A stretch of 64,000 nt of DNA, taken from NCBI GenBank assembly GCA_037954325.1, contig JBBMNZ010000028.1, forward strand, positions 12,241,501 through 12,305,500, in the 5' to 3' direction. Shown here piece after piece: positions 11,836 through 25,800 of the stretch. Numbering within the stretch: position 1 is the first letter of the stretch; each line of letters starts with the position of its first letter. The notes beneath the pieces were generated by a model. That model had not been told where the DNA came from. It saw only the letters and a program-made list of their open reading frames with translations, and searched no databases. Made by a program: the position numbers and the translations under genes. The stretch is from Fistularia commersonii (Eukaryota; Chordata; Actinopteri; Syngnathiformes; Fistulariidae).

Positions 11836-12020
11836 ACTTTTAAAAACCCAACACTCTCTTCCTGTGTCTCTTTCTCCTTCCCTCCCTTCCTCCTGATCCT
11901 CGGACCTGCTCACCAAGCCTGCTCACAGGCTCTTTCTCCTGTTGTTGAGATCTTCCACCAAATAGAACTGATTGACACAGCAGTGAACGTTAATGGCTAC
12001 AACAATGGGGTAAATAACAG

Positions 12021-12065
<45 letters not shown>

Positions 12066-14088
12066 AGTCTTACGGTGGATCTGATTCTGCCGATCCAAAT
12101 GTCATTTATGTTGTGTAAAAATAAAAACTGCCACCGACTAAGTTTCCGTAAAGAATTCAACTTCTCAGATGGGTTGGTTGGTTCAATTCATATTAGCTGT
12201 TTGTCATGAAGTTTCCTGATTGCATCAACCCAATTGATGATACCCCATTTATTTATTTTGTTGGATTCATTCAGATTTTTATATGCAAGATCAAGAATAC
12301 AGATCTGAAATACAAGTTACACTGATGCTGTTGTCTTGTCCCCATATTCAGGTTTAATTGGTTTGTTTGAAATTACAGCAGTTTGGAACATTTTGTGCCG
12401 TTTTTGTTTCTTTTGAGTCGAATCCTCATTTCCTAACGGGTGCCTGTGAGTTCGATAACTTTCTGAAACAGCTCTGATTGTCTGCTTCACCTCAGAAGCC
12501 CAAAATAAGTCGGATGGACCAAATCACCTAGTTTACTATAAACGAACCTTAAAATCAACTATTTTGTATCTGGAGAGTATTTGGAGAAAAGAATTTAGCG
12601 GTACCTGTCATTTTTAGTGAGAAACCACGTTTCATTTTTCTTTTCTCTCAGTGGCTGATCCTCTGCGGTCTGAAGTATCTCTAGATGGTTTAATCATGTG
12701 GGACTCATCTTTAAATACACAACTGGCATACTTGATTTTCTTTTTTTCTAAGACGCAACAAAACGAGAAGGAAAAGGTAATAAAGTAACTTTTTGCAAAC
12801 AGAACCACATACAAAGTAAACTAGTGCCAAAAATCTAAATATATGTTTGCAGATTTAATATGGACAGCTGAGTGTGAATACAAGGGCATTTGGGTTCTCT
12901 TATCTCAAACCTATCATATCATTTAGCAAACAAAATAAAGCACAGTGTTTTCGCTCTTTGCATGTAGGTCAAGATACTTGGTCTCTGTGACAGACTAGAC
13001 TCTCATCCAAAGCTTTCACATCTGGTCTTGCACAAGGCAAGGTGTGGAAAAAGTGAATACTTCTTGAATCCAGTCTGGTTGTGCCCTTGCAGGTGGGAAA
13101 CAAGAGGTCCACACCCCTTCTTCACATTGTCTGGCCAGAAATGTTTAGCCAATCATTAGTTATAGTGAGAATTATATTTAAGTATAAATTAGAAATGGAT
13201 CATTTATATTCATTCTATTGATATATCAAATATATGCATTCATTATTTGCAGTCTACTAAACAGCTTCCCCTTCTTTTGTAATAATATAAGTATAATATA
13301 ATGTTTATTCCCCATTGTTTATTATGCTGTTTGTTTTAAATGATCTCTGAGATTGTATCCATTTAAAGATAAGATCTGAAATTTAAAAAAAAACGGAGTT
13401 TGAGATAACTGCATTTTTTTCATTGTTTATTTTAATGTTAACTGAACGTGTGACCAGATTGGTTGGTTGTCGAGTCCTACCATCTGTCTCAATAAGAGGT
13501 CTCTTGATTAATATGATGTTGACCTAACATTTTCTAGCTATATATAATGTGGCAAACTCTTCTCATAGTGGATTTTTTTTTTTTATTTCAGAGCTCTTTG
13601 TACATTTTTTTTTTCCTAAAACTCCAATTGCACTGTCTGTCCACCAACCCTTCATGGATTTTGCTCTTGGAAAACTCCTCCCGCTGTGTTGTATGTTTTT
13701 TGCTCTTTGTTTCCCAAAGCAGGCAAAGTGCATCAAGGTGTCCTGAGTTGCCAGTCTTTGTACACTCAGCATCGGCATTACATTTCACAATCAACTTTAA
13801 ATTGTTCTCAACTGTTGCACAGTATCAGTCTGTTGTATATTGTAGTATATCTCTCTATGCTGCTGCTTCTTATCGCACATTTATGGGGAAAACAAAAGTG
13901 AAAATGTAAACAAACATGTTTTATCTCTGGTTTAAAAGAAAAAAAAATGTCCTTTGGTAACCTAGTTGTACACGCTGGGATCGATATCATTCTGAAGACT
14001 CATGCAATATTTGACAGTAATTTAATAAAATGGATGTCTGGAAATATATGTATTGTATCATTGCAATAAAAATATGGAAAGCATTGGA
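11836..14088 (+). other. sec62 3'UTR
   Basis: About 2.25 kb after the stop. It contains a (TA)n(GA)n tract at 12020-12066 and AT-rich sequence. Poly(A) signals lie at 12119-12124, 14024-14029 and 14065-14070. The last, followed by GT-rich gttgtgtctt, is the likely main site, and the first could give a short-UTR isoform. The frames at 13547-13909 show no protein character. Confidence 0.75.
12020..12066. repeat. (TA)n(GA)n microsatellite in the sec62 3'UTR
   Basis: Short compound TA then GA tract, interrupted once by GC. Confidence 0.9.
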
Positions 14089-14100
14089 GTGTTGTGTCTT
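14065..14100 (+). terminator. sec62 poly(A) signal and downstream element
   Basis: AATAAA at 14065-14070 with a GT-rich downstream element at 14088-14100 predicts cleavage near 14085. Confidence 0.7.
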
Positions 14101-14224
14101 ACCTTTCTGTCGCACTGATGGCAGCACTGAAAATCTTACCATTTGAGATCCTCTTTACATATGATAATTAGTAACACAGTTAACAAACCTATGTTATTTC
14201 AGCTAGCCATCATCAAAGCAGCGT

Positions 14225-14415
14225 TTGCAGTGATGCAGACTCTGTGTTGGTGAAGAAGGAGTTGACCCAGAAGGCGAAGCTCACAATTAACCAGTCAATC
14301 TACGTTCCTACCCTCACCAATGGTCAAATGAGTTTTCTCTGCAGGGTGGCCAGACTGTCCCTTGGACATCGGGTGAGAATGTTATCCATCCAGGAGAAGC
14401 TCAGAGCAACCTGGG
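14225..14415 (+). mobile_element. LINE fragment, C-terminal part of reverse transcriptase ORF
   Basis: The plus strand reads LVKKELTQKAKLTINQSIYV, then MSFLCRVARLSLGHRVRML. This matches the region just after the RT core of fish RTE-type LINEs (compare KAKLSIYRSIYVPTLTYG). A short piece is missing between the two blocks. Confidence 0.8.
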
Positions 14416-14429
14416 CTTCTTCTTTTCCT

Positions 14430-14920
14430 TTCGGCTTTTCCCTTCAAGGGTTGCCACAGCGAATCGACCTTCTCCATCTAACCCTCCTGTCTGTTCTCTT
14501 CAGTCCTCTGTCAGTATCCCACTTCTTCTTTGCTATTCCACTTCCTCATTCCACTACCAAGTCTCCTTATATACTTTCCTTCCAGATACACAAAGTACTC
14601 TGCCTTTGTCCTCTTGATCTTCCTTGTTACCAGAGTCATCCTACAAACCACCATTAGGATGTAGTCTACCTGCACACTTCTATCCCTGCTCTTATAAGTT
14701 ACCTCATGTTCCTGTCTTTTCTGGAAAAAGTGTTCACTACAGCCATTTCCATCCTTTTTGCAAAATCTACCACCATCTCCTATCCTGTAAACCAAATCTG
14801 CCCGTCACTTCTTTTTCACCTCTATTGCCTGCACCAATATGCCCATTGAAATCTACACCCATTACCGCTCCCTTATCTCTGGGGATATTCTGCATCACTT
14901 TATCTAACTCAGAGGAGGGT
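14430..14920 (-). mobile_element. LINE fragment, AP-endonuclease part, RTE-like
   Basis: The minus strand reads CSEHFFQKRQEHEVTYKSRD and VQVDYILMVVCRMTL. This matches the C-terminal part of LINE apurinic endonucleases (the QIDYIL region). It lies opposite in orientation to the fragment just before it, so it is a separate insertion or a rearrangement. Confidence 0.75.
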
Positions 14921-15480
14921 AATTATCTTAGCTGGTGGGCCACCTTACTTGTTTAATTTTTATGCATAGGCCAACAAGGTATCATGGAAATTGATCAAAA
15001 TGAAAATTGCAATTCAAATATTAACATTTTTTGGCATTTTATTTCAACTTTAAAATCATTAATGATCATATAAATGTACCGACATTGTTTTATACGTTAT
15101 CATCCATACAAAATTAAACAAAAGTAAAAAATAAGGAGTATTGAAATTCAATATTGATTGAAAATACTTAATTTTTTTGTATTTTTTTCTTTGTAGTATT
15201 TTCTTTGAAAATATTCAAAGAAAATACTTCGGCGTGGTGGATAAAAAGGCAAAACAGGACATATGTGGCCCGCAGGCCGTAAAATGCCCAGGTCTGACCT
15301 AGCTCATTCCAGAACTTCTCCTCAAACTCTCGTTCCACCTGCGGGGCATAGCCACTAACAACATTGAGCATCACTCAAAAGTCTATCTGATATTTTTTTT
15401 GATAAAATACATATTCACACCATGTTCATATATTGATTAGTACCCCTTACAAGACTGGACAGATCAGGATTGATATCCCC
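14921..15480. other. Intergenic strip between convergent sec62 and nadk
   Basis: AT-rich. A short LINE-like piece near 15222-15375 contains CACCTGCGGGGCATAGCCAC, typical of reversed RTE elements. No gene seen. Confidence 0.5.
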
Positions 15481-15680
15481 TAACGCAGGCAGGCGCAATC
15501 GTCTTTGGAACTGTTCATGTTTTGATTACCGGCTCGTCCAAGTGTTGTTGAGCAAGACATTGAACCCCTAAACTGCCCCCCTGGCACTGGTGGACGGCAG
15601 CCTACTGCTAATGGTTCATCCATGATGCATCAATTGCAGAGAATGAATTTCCCCATGGGGATTAATTATAATTAGCTTCC
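15480..15680 (+). mobile_element. tRNA-headed SINE, family A, copy 1
   Basis: Shares a body with three other copies in the window: CAAGTGTTGTTGAGCAAGAC, then an AACCCCTAAACTGC-like block, then GGTTCATCCATGATG and TTGCAGAGAATGAATTTCCC, with a GATTAATTAT tail. The tRNA-like head is the most decayed part in this copy. Confidence 0.8.
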
Positions 15681-15958
15681 ATTGTCGATGAACATTCAGG
15701 ACTTAGTGTGGGAACCCATTAATAATCCTATTGTTCTGGTTTTCTGGTGCTTAAACTAGATGTGCCTTCTTAGGCTTGCTTAACACCAACCTCTCTTGTT
15801 GTACTGACTCTGATGTGTCTCAACTATTTTTAATGTGCTTCAGTTGTGCAATTGGTGACTGATCACAACCTGTAGGACAGAGATGTCTGTAAAGGGGGAA
15901 ATCACAGTTTAGTTTCTCAATAAGATCAAAAGTCAAAATAATTTGCAAGTGCTTAAGC

Positions 15959-15964
15959 TTTATT
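15959..15964 (-). terminator. Candidate nadk poly(A) signal
   Basis: TTTATT on the plus strand is AATAAA on the nadk strand. It would give a 3'UTR of about 1 kb. A second TTTATT near 16338 is an alternative. Confidence 0.5.
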
Positions 15965-16988
15965 CCTTACACAATTTTCTTTCTGCAACCAAACATGGAC
16001 AGATGAATGAGGAAAGTCAAAGAGGAAAGTCTCTGCCCCCTACCACTGTGTTGCATTTTATGCAATCAGAAGAAAATTTAAGAAACTGAAGTTGACATCT
16101 TGGTATACAGCACTTAATGGCTAAGATTTTGCAGCAATAAACAAACACATTAGTATGCATGTAACATTTGAAACTCCTCTCTTAAAAATACTTAAATACT
16201 GCAAGAAGCAAAGTGAATTAGAATCTTGTATGTACACATTTACATTTTGGGTTAAGACATACAGTAACTTTTCCTGATTGTCTGCTGTTGTATTTCTACC
16301 TTTAACCTTTGAGTTCATCTGGTTAAAAATCAAATATTTATTTTTATAAGGTGGTATCACATCACTGGCGACATAGTGGTGCGGTGGTTAGCGATTCGGC
16401 CTCACAGCATGAAAGACCCTGGTTCAATTCCGACAAGGGGACCTTTCTGTGTGGAGTTTGCATGTTCTCCCTGTGTCTGCGTCAGTTTCCGCCAACAGGC
16501 CAAAAACATGCAGGTTAATTGGAAAAAAATTGAGAAAACCACCCTGAATCAATGAGGGAGTATATGGTTGTTTGTCTCTATATGTGGCCCTGCGACCACT
16601 CGAGAGCGTACCCTTGCCTCTCCCCCGATGACAGCTGGGATAGGCTCTAGAATCCCCCATGACCCTGAGTACAGGATAAATGGAAGAGGATGGATCACAT
16701 TGCCATGTAAGGGGATGCCTGTTTCCTCATTTTTTTTTGAGTAACATGCTTTCTCACTACTGGTAACTGATTAAAATAGCATTAATTCATTGGAATGTTA
16801 TGTGTGGAAAATTACAAAAAGAAAAATGGTTGGCTGGTTGACAAGTGTTTTCACCATCAGTCCAGATCAGTTTCTATTGTAAGACGTGTCTTGGAGGTGA
16901 TTTGCGGTTGTCTCTGAAAGATGACTTCTATCCAGAGATTTCTCTCTCACTCTGCCTCTGTCAAGGGAAAAACGTTCAGCCCTGTGAT
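15965..16988 (-). other. Presumed nadk 3'UTR
   Basis: Sequence between the nadk stop codon (16989-16991) and the candidate poly(A) signal. It includes a family B SINE at 16368-16692, which would appear in reverse orientation in the mRNA. The extent is inferred from the signal only. Confidence 0.5.
16368..16692 (+). mobile_element. tRNA-headed SINE, family B, copy 1
   Basis: The head GTGGTGCGGTGGTTAGCG (box A-like) and GGTTCAATTCC (box B) resemble a tRNA promoter. The body CTTTCTGTGTGGAGTTTGCA and GACAGCTGGGATAGGCTCTA is shared with copies at 31575-31905 (reverse) and 60757-61078. It ends in GGATAAATGGAAGAGGATGG. Confidence 0.85.
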
Positions 16989-19707
16989 TCAGTTTTCTGT
17001 GTCTGAGGAGTCTGAGACATCAGCCAGCCTGGCCTGCCTCTTGCGCACATTCCAGTGTAAACACTGGGCTAAGCTTTCAAACCAGTCATACACCAGGTCA
17101 TGGCAACAGATAGAGGGCACTGGATAGCAAGAAGTGGTGATCTTAATGCTGTTGAGAGAAAAACAGGGAGCTAATTAATTTTCAAAATGAGGAAAATCAG
17201 ACTTGTAGGACATTAGTAACATTACGGGTTTGTACATTACTTCTACTTAGCATTAGGTAATTTCTTCTGGATGTTTTTGCTCACTTTATGTGAACAAATG
17301 GGTTAAGTTCCCCTTTTAGTCATTTCAGGTAAATCATTAATTTTCATTCACCTTTCCTCACAGGAAACAAGTCCAATTTAAAACCATCAATGCGGACCAA
17401 GCGCCGACACCTGTCATACAGGAACCAAACAGCCGTACAATGGGGTTCAGTACCCCATATTCCCTGGAGCACCCCTCATAGGATTGCCATGGTTGAATGC
17501 CTTCTCCAGATCCACAAAACACATGTAGACTGGTTGGGCCAATTCCCACGACCCCCCAAGGACCCTGCTGGGGGTATAGAGGTGGTCTACTGTTCCACAA
17601 CCAGGACAAAAACCACACTGGTCCACTGGATCTGAGGTTCAATGACCCAGCAAACCCTCTGGTCCAGCACCGCTGCGTAGACCTTACCAGTGAGCTGAGG
17701 ACTGTGATCCCCCTGTAGTTGGAGCACACGCTAAGAACTCCCTTTGTTGAATGTGATCGCGAACCTGGTTTGCCAGTCCAGCAGTAATGTCCCTGACATC
17801 TATGCAATGCTGCAGAGGCGTGTCAGCCAGGATAGGCCTACAGCATCCAGAGCCTTGAGGAACCCAGGGCAGAGCTTATCCAACCCTGGAGCCCTGCTAC
17901 TGAAGAGCTTTTCGACTGCTTCGGCAATGACAGCCCCAAAAATAAGTGTGTCCGCTCAACAGTCCCCCAGCTCTGCTGCCTCACTGGACAGCATTTCGAT
18001 GGGATTGGGGAGGTCTCGGAAGTATTCCTTCCACTGATCTACAACGTCCCGAGTTGAGGTCAGCAGCGCTCCGTTCCTATGCGGCCGGATGGTGGACCAG
18101 AATCTCCTCAAAGTCCACCGAAAGTTGTTGTCCATGGTCTCCCCAAACTCCTCTCTCACCCGTGTGTTTGGGTAGGTGACAGCTGAAGCTGCTCGGCCTG
18201 CCGGTACCTTTCAGGTGGGTTCGGAGTCCCACAGGCCAGAAAGGCCTGATCGGATTCCCTCTTCATCCCTCACCACTGGGGTCCACCAGTGGGTTCGAGG
18301 GTTACTCCCGACCGGCACCGACCACGCTTCACTCTGCAACTTTGACAGTGGAAGCACGAAACATGGCCCATTTGGAATCAATATCCACCGCCTCCCTCGG
18401 GATGTGGTTGTAGCTCTGCTGGAGATGGGAGTTGAAACTCCTTCTGACAGGGGACTCTGCCAAACGTTCCCAGAAGACCATCACATTGCATATGCGAGGT
18501 CTGACCAGCATCCTCCTCCACCATCGGAGCCAGCTCACCACCCCTCTTCCCTCGAGTGTAGGTCGATCAAAGAACTGCTGTTTAAGGTGCATTGACGCCA
18601 AGTGCACATATGGACTCCTTTCTACATGAACATGGTGTTTGTTATGGACAATCCATAACGAGCATGCAAGTCCAGCAACAGAACAGCGCTCAGGTTCGTA
18701 TCTGGGGGGCTTTCCTCCCGAAGAGCATTGAAGTTTCCCAGTAGAACAAGGGTGTCTCCAGTACGAACGCTCTCTAGCAGCCCCTCCAGGGACACCAAGA
18801 CGGGTGGGTAAACTGAACTGCTGTTGGTGCATAGCCGCAAACAACAGTCAGAACCCAAGGCCAAGCCCCATGGACATAGGCCTGGCCACCAGGTGCTCGT
18901 CACTGAGCCCCGCCCCCGGGCCTGGCTCCAGGGTAGACCTTGGTGACCTGTGTCCAGGCAGGGAAAAACTGGGTCCAATTTCATCATTCATCATGGGTGA
19001 TGAATGAGCCGTGCTTTGGCTGGTCCTTCACCTAAGACCTGTTTGCCTAAGGTGACCCTTCCAAGGGACATAAAATCCCCTAACAACATAGCTCCCAGGA
19101 CCAAACACTATAGAGATACCTATCAATTCAGAATAAAATTTTCAAAAACCTCCAGCAATGGTCTTGTCTTTCACCCATGGAATTTAGAATCCAACATTCC
19201 CTCTACTTACATTAGACTATAATATATAGACAACCAATGTGAATGGCCACAACTTAAGATTTACCAGTCTCCATGTTGGATCTCCTGTCTCTTCCTGCCA
19301 TCAAAAGACACCCAGGCTGTATTCCTTGCATCTGGAGACAAGGTGATCTGTTTCAAAGCAGACATATATAGGCTATTAGTAAAACAGAGAGAAAAATGTT
19401 ATATGAAGAGTACACAGAATATTATGAATGTACAAATTTCTGTAGAAATCTACTTTGTGGTGTATTTTAAAAATGCATTCTTGTAAAATATATTGCAAGT
19501 GATTAAAAATTCAGAGAATATCTGATTCCTGCCCTATTTCTGACTAAATTCTGTGATAAATTCAATTTTAAACTGCATTTTACCATGTAAAGTCAAGTAG
19601 AAGTTGAGTACTCCACATAGAATTTTCCATAATCTAAAGTCTCATTTGAAGTCCAAGTCATGTTATTCAAATCTAACACACGCACGTGCACACGCATGCA
19701 CACACAC

Positions 19708-19806
<99 letters not shown>

Positions 19807-22800
19807 TTACACAGTTGTCTAGTATTATAATCACATACACTGTGTCTGTGTGTATAATACTTGACAGCTGTATTATTTATTGTTTACTAATATAGTGGAA
19901 TCAGTCATTTTACCTAAATTATGTATAATTCAGGTTTGTTGATCTTAGTTTTCCTACTTCTATTTCTGCCACTTGACTTATCACCATTTGGGAGTAAATA
20001 AAAAAACGCGATTGTTTTGTGGTTTAACTCTCCACATGCAATCTCGCAAGCTTCGTAAATGGCGATTATGAAAGTAATAAATTCTAGGACTGCAGAACCA
20101 ATGGCTTGAGATGGAGCTGCTGAAGCTATTTTAATGGCTGGTCTTACAGACAGCTGTGTAGTGAAGCCTAGGTGTTAAAAACCATGACAGGAAGCTCTGA
20201 TGCTATTTAGATAAAGTTTGGTGCCCCTACAATATACAATTCCATGGGTGGCTTTCTTTTAGGTTTTTCAGCAACCCTCATTGTTACCATGAGCTCTACA
20301 CCAGCAGGGACCACAATTGGCCTGAAGGAGAGCGAATGTGGGCAGATGGGTGTGACCATAATAGCTGGCACATTGGGATGGATCATAGAGGCCCCTGCTG
20401 CTGCTGCATATGCTGTGCTGCCTGTAGGGGTGGACACAATCACACCTAAAGGACATACAGAGCGAGGAAGACAAGGAGCACAATAAAACTGTTACTACCC
20501 AGGACAAGAAAAGTAGGATGATGCATATGGCTATTCTTACCATCTCCTTGCACTGATGTAATGAGACGTCCATCAAGGTATAAGTCCACATTGGACAGGT
20601 AGGAGGATGGACCTCGGTCAACTACTACCTCATTCAGCACCTGCAAAAGCAAGGACACATAGACCAGTCTTTGTAAGAGTATGGAAAGGCATTTCTCTCC
20701 AACTTGATTGAAGAGGTGATATAAATTACTTTTGGGATTGCTGAAGCATCATACAAGTCACAAAGTCATTTTAACAAATTAATTGTGTGGTCATAAATTG
20801 ACAGTTTTGGAAAGTGGGGAAGTTAAACGAACCTTTGACCAAAGACTCCCCTTTCTAAGGAATACCTGATATTCTGCAAAGATAATTGTCCCCAAGGGGT
20901 GTGTACTAAGATTTGTTGTATCCTGAATATCCCTAAGTTTCTGTTATATGTGTTAAGACTTTTGGATATCCAACTAACAAACACATAAAATCATAATATT
21001 GCAGGGGTATGTTGACTTAGTCTATAATTATATATATAATTCAATAATACTTTATTAAACCCTTGTGGGAAATTATTTTTTTCTGCATTTAACCCATCAT
21101 GGATGAACCATGAACAGTTAGCTGCCATCTAGCAGACCCAGGGGAGCAGTTAGGGGTTCAGTGTCTTGCTCAACAACACTTCAACAAACTGGGAGGAGAC
21201 TGGAATCAAACCAGGGATGTTCGGTTTCCAGGACGATTGCTCTACCCCCTGTGCCACACCACCCATATCCAGCCCATGAGTTATAAACTGTTCTTGTCTT
21301 CATACTCTGTACAACACAGTGAGACCGTAATCCCTTTTCACTGAGCGTAAATATGAGACTATACAATATATGGTCAACTATAAAAACAATTTTCCAGAAG
21401 TAGGCTCCAAGCTACTGAACAGCACTACCTCACATTCAAATGGAAAAATACAAGCACAAAAAATATGTTGCTTGACAACAGACAGCATACAGATCATGTT
21501 CTACACTTCAGGAACTCACACAGCTGACAAATACTGTAGCACAGAGGAAGTCAAATCCTGGCTTTCAGTCTAGAACAATCCATCACAGTCTGATACCGAT
21601 GGGTCAAAAGCCCCAGGGAGTAGGGAAAAGAGAAGAGAACTCCACTGAAAAAGACAGACCGCAGCAGTGCACGTGTGAGTGTGAGTGCATGTGTCTGCCA
21701 CAGTGTGACATATTGTTTAGTTACAGAGTGTGTCAGACAGAGTAAGACCTCATTAAACATCCATTTGGCATTGACTGCACTGATGATTCCATGATCTCCA
21801 TGGAAACTGCCTCAACAGAAAAACAACATCCAATTTCTCTCCCACATCCTCACCCAGCACCTTTATTATGACTGTCACCATAGCAACGCAGCTGATGCTC
21901 CCTCACTAACTCAGTCTTGCATATGTATACATTGAAACAATACTGGGATGAAAAGGAAATAAGACATTAAAACACATACACTTTATGGGACTTAATACTT
22001 TCTTCTTTGTTCAAGTAAAGATGACATAATATAATCACAAAGGTTCATTTGGAGCAAATATTTCCAGGAACTACAAAGCTTTGAGAATGAACTAAATCTT
22101 CTCTTTGAGTATGGTGTATGTGTTGCCTTGTCATGTCTTTGTTTTTGAAGAACAGGGAAAACTGAGCTACTTTAAAACAGATAAAAAAATCAAGTCTTTC
22201 AGATGCAATTTTCATAGAAGGGAAACAACACATGTAATACTGTTATTCTATTCCTGCGACTCTGATTCAATATGGAATGGCACTATAACCAAAAAAAGAA
22301 AAGGTTGTTTCTCTCATTTACTTGTTACTTGTTTATTTTAAAGTGTTGACTATAGTTTCAAGTTCACATTGTACACTCACTCTTCATCTTTCAGTCTTAT
22401 AAGTTATCAAACAGCAGACAAAATAATCATCCTTAAAGTAGCCAAATACTTTGTGGTCTCCAGTTCTAAATGGCAAAAAAAGCTGAACAAAAATTTTAAC
22501 TGTGTAACAGTAAAAAAAAATAAAAAGGGGATGCTGAGAACCACGTGCAATATGATGTTAATCTTTCACACTGTAAAAATAATTAAAACTGTTTGGCAAC
22601 TTTTTAATGACAGAGAAATTGTATTCAATATCAAATGACCCTGTATCTCAGTCAAATCCTTGAATGTAATGGTTCAATCTGATTGTTGTCTCATTGATTC
22701 TCCGTGAGCAGACTCACACATGTTCTCACCTGTAGCTGCAGGGTGATCTTGCCAGCTTCACAATTGCTATGTCCCTGAGAAAGGAGGCCATTGTGTCCCT

Positions 22801-25800
22801 CCTGCAGCACTTGCTGATCCTGCTGCTGCTGATCCTGCTGCTGCTCTTGGTTGTATGACGTTTGGTCCATCCTGTGGAGCATCTCCTTCACCACCTTCAC
22901 TTTAAGACGGCTACGTAAAGTGATGGCTGCATTCCCTTCACAGATTAAAACACAAGTGATGAGGATGGCATTTCTCTGATCTCTTGAGAAGTAATGAGCT
23001 CAAATGCCACACACTAGGCATGTTGAGTCAACCTCTCGACTTTAATTGACAACGAAAGTCTTATGATAACTTGTACTCATGATAGGTTTAACAAATATAG
23101 GACATCATCAATGTAAGGCCCTCGATTTGTAATTTCATTTGAGAAACATCTATTTTCATTTCTTCTTTTTTTCATATTCTGTTGTACTAGATTCTGACTA
23201 AATATTAAAAAACAAATGATTTAGACTTCTATACACCATCAGTTCACTATTCATCTTTACAGCTTTTTTCTCTAGGTATTTTTTTCTCTTATCTTTAAGA
23301 CAGAACATATAAAACCTTTTGTTTGTTCGCCCTTCTATGCTGACTAGTGAAAATAATTGAATTGGCTGAATAACACAATGCAATTTTCTGTTTCATGGTG
23401 CATAATATAGTATGCTTGGAGAGTCAAGATTTAAAGCGTGTATTTTCACATGTACAGTGTAAAAATGTATTTCCCTGTACAGTGAAATTTCTACTTTGCC
23501 TAAAACAAATGAGCTGTGTGGGGATGGTGAATTAAATCAGACATCTTCCACTTTTGTGTTCTTGCTTTTGCTTTATTAAAACTGAAACATCCCTTTGTAA
23601 AAAAAACAAAAAACAAAAGATGCATACTGACCCTCAAATACTTTGTCAACTTCAGACTTGTATGACTCAAACTTGAATGGTGTAAGGAAACCTAGAGAGC
23701 CAAGATGGAAAGCCATAACTGGGGGAACACTGCCCTGGAAAAAATAAAAAAAAATGTCTCATCATGTCTGCACCATTACGGAAAAAGTTTATCACCACAA
23801 AACAAAGTGCTTACATTGCACAAACAAGTATTTATGTATTTTAAATTGTGAACTTTTTTGCTTGTATTAAGATTCTATCTATTTGATACCTAAAGATGGA
23901 ATGCTACTATTACTGAAAAGGCATCAAGTGAGACAAAATGTTACCACCTCTACCTCTTTCGACTCTTGGTCATAATAAGAAAGTCTTAACCTTGCGCTGA
24001 ACTGTCCAGAACCAGGCAAATTTGCACGTCATCTGTCTTAACACATGACTAGAGCCAAAAGCTCATAAGTAATTTATAAAAACAATTATGATTATAAATT
24101 AACTATAGTTATTGTATTTCTTAGTAACCCTACATTCTAAAAGTGCTCTAACTCTCTGAACTGTGGTCAGGAGGTAGAAAAACAAAATATATTTACTTGG
24201 AAAAGAGACGAGGCATAGAGCAGTGTTCCATCACCACCCAGACAGATAATCAGGTCTATCAGGTCCGAGATATCATCATAACCTACAGTCAATTATCATG
24301 TGAGATGTAAAACATTTGGGAAAAATGAATGCAGAATATTCACATTCTCATACACCAGAATACTACACTACAAAGCATTTTAAAAGCAGTGACACAAAAT
24401 TAATATTAAATAGTATCAAATATATCACTTTCTGTTGTTCAATGACCTCAAATTTCTGATGACAGTTGCTCACAAGGTAAGTCTTTGAACAGATGTAAAA
24501 AAATAAGTAAAATAAGGTATCATAATGTGTGATGTTCAATAAAATCCATATTACATTATCACAATTGGATCATATTCAATACATATAAACTTATTCATTG
24601 CCATTCATTGCCATCTTGAGAGTGGAGTCAAAGATTAGTATCTATGGCTTCATTAAATGACAGTGAACATGACAATATATTTCAGAGAGAATTGCAGAAT
24701 TATTGTGGGTGACCTTATACAAACAAATCCTCCTCAAATAAGGCTCGTTCATTCAGAATAAAAATAAACAAACGCTTTGCATCAATAGAAAAAAAATCCG
24801 TCATGTCAACAAATTATTTTATCAAATGCAGGTATCTAGTCACCTATTGTAAAATACCAGATAAAATGCTAAAAAAGAGCTGTTATTTGGAATCTAAAGA
24901 GGACTGTTACAGCTTTGATAATTGATATGCTCACAGTGAACTTATTATCTAATGGTTAATAAAACATGCCTGAACTAATGAAAGATCCCAGTTTGTGACT
25001 TTTTTTTTTTTTAAACTTAAAACATACTGTGAGCAGCTCTTCTGCTCCGAGCAGCATAAACACAGGAGTTCTGCCAGCTCATTAACAACATTTCAATGCT
25101 GAGGGAAGAATGTCATGGTTATTTAAAGAGCAAATCTCACCCTCTCTGAAGGTGCAGAGCTGATTTCGAATGGAGCCAAAAGTCTCATCTTTTGAGAGTG
25201 TATCATCATCTGCGACCCTGCGTTCCACATACACCATCATCTGCTTCTCCTGAGACACAAGACATGCCTTAGTGGCTATAGCAAAAATACACATTCCTCA
25301 AAAGTTGAGCATATGTTAAGTTTCATATGTCATAATGTAAAAAGAATGTTACTGCAATTAAAGACCAACCTTGGCTTGTGGATTGTCCATATGAAAATAA
25401 ATAAATGAATAGATGAAACTGATGAAACAAAAGATGTATTCAAAGGTTTCGCAGTCGTCTCTATAGCTTAATAGTTGAGACAATTCAGAGAATTTAATTT
25501 AGAGAAATTCAGTTTCTCTCATTTGTCTGCATGTTCCAATATCTGCTTTATTTTACTTGTTCATTTCACATTCAACTTTAAAGCTATATAAAACAATAAC
25601 AGAGTACATGAATTAAATTGTGATGACTGAATCAAATATTGTTGCTCTAAGCAATGAGTTAGCCTTGAACTGTTAAACGTCATTGACTAAAGGCTGGCAC
25701 ATCATCAGTTGAAGACACAGCACTGGTCATAAAGATAACTAGACACCGAAACACTTCAATCTAAATTTAATTCAGTAATTTACTATGACGCTACAAAATT

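Noticed and set aside
13547..13909. 120-codon plus-strand frame after sec62
   Set aside because: Lies in the sec62 3'UTR, Phe/Ser/Leu-rich from T-rich DNA, with other open frames on both strands; no family match.
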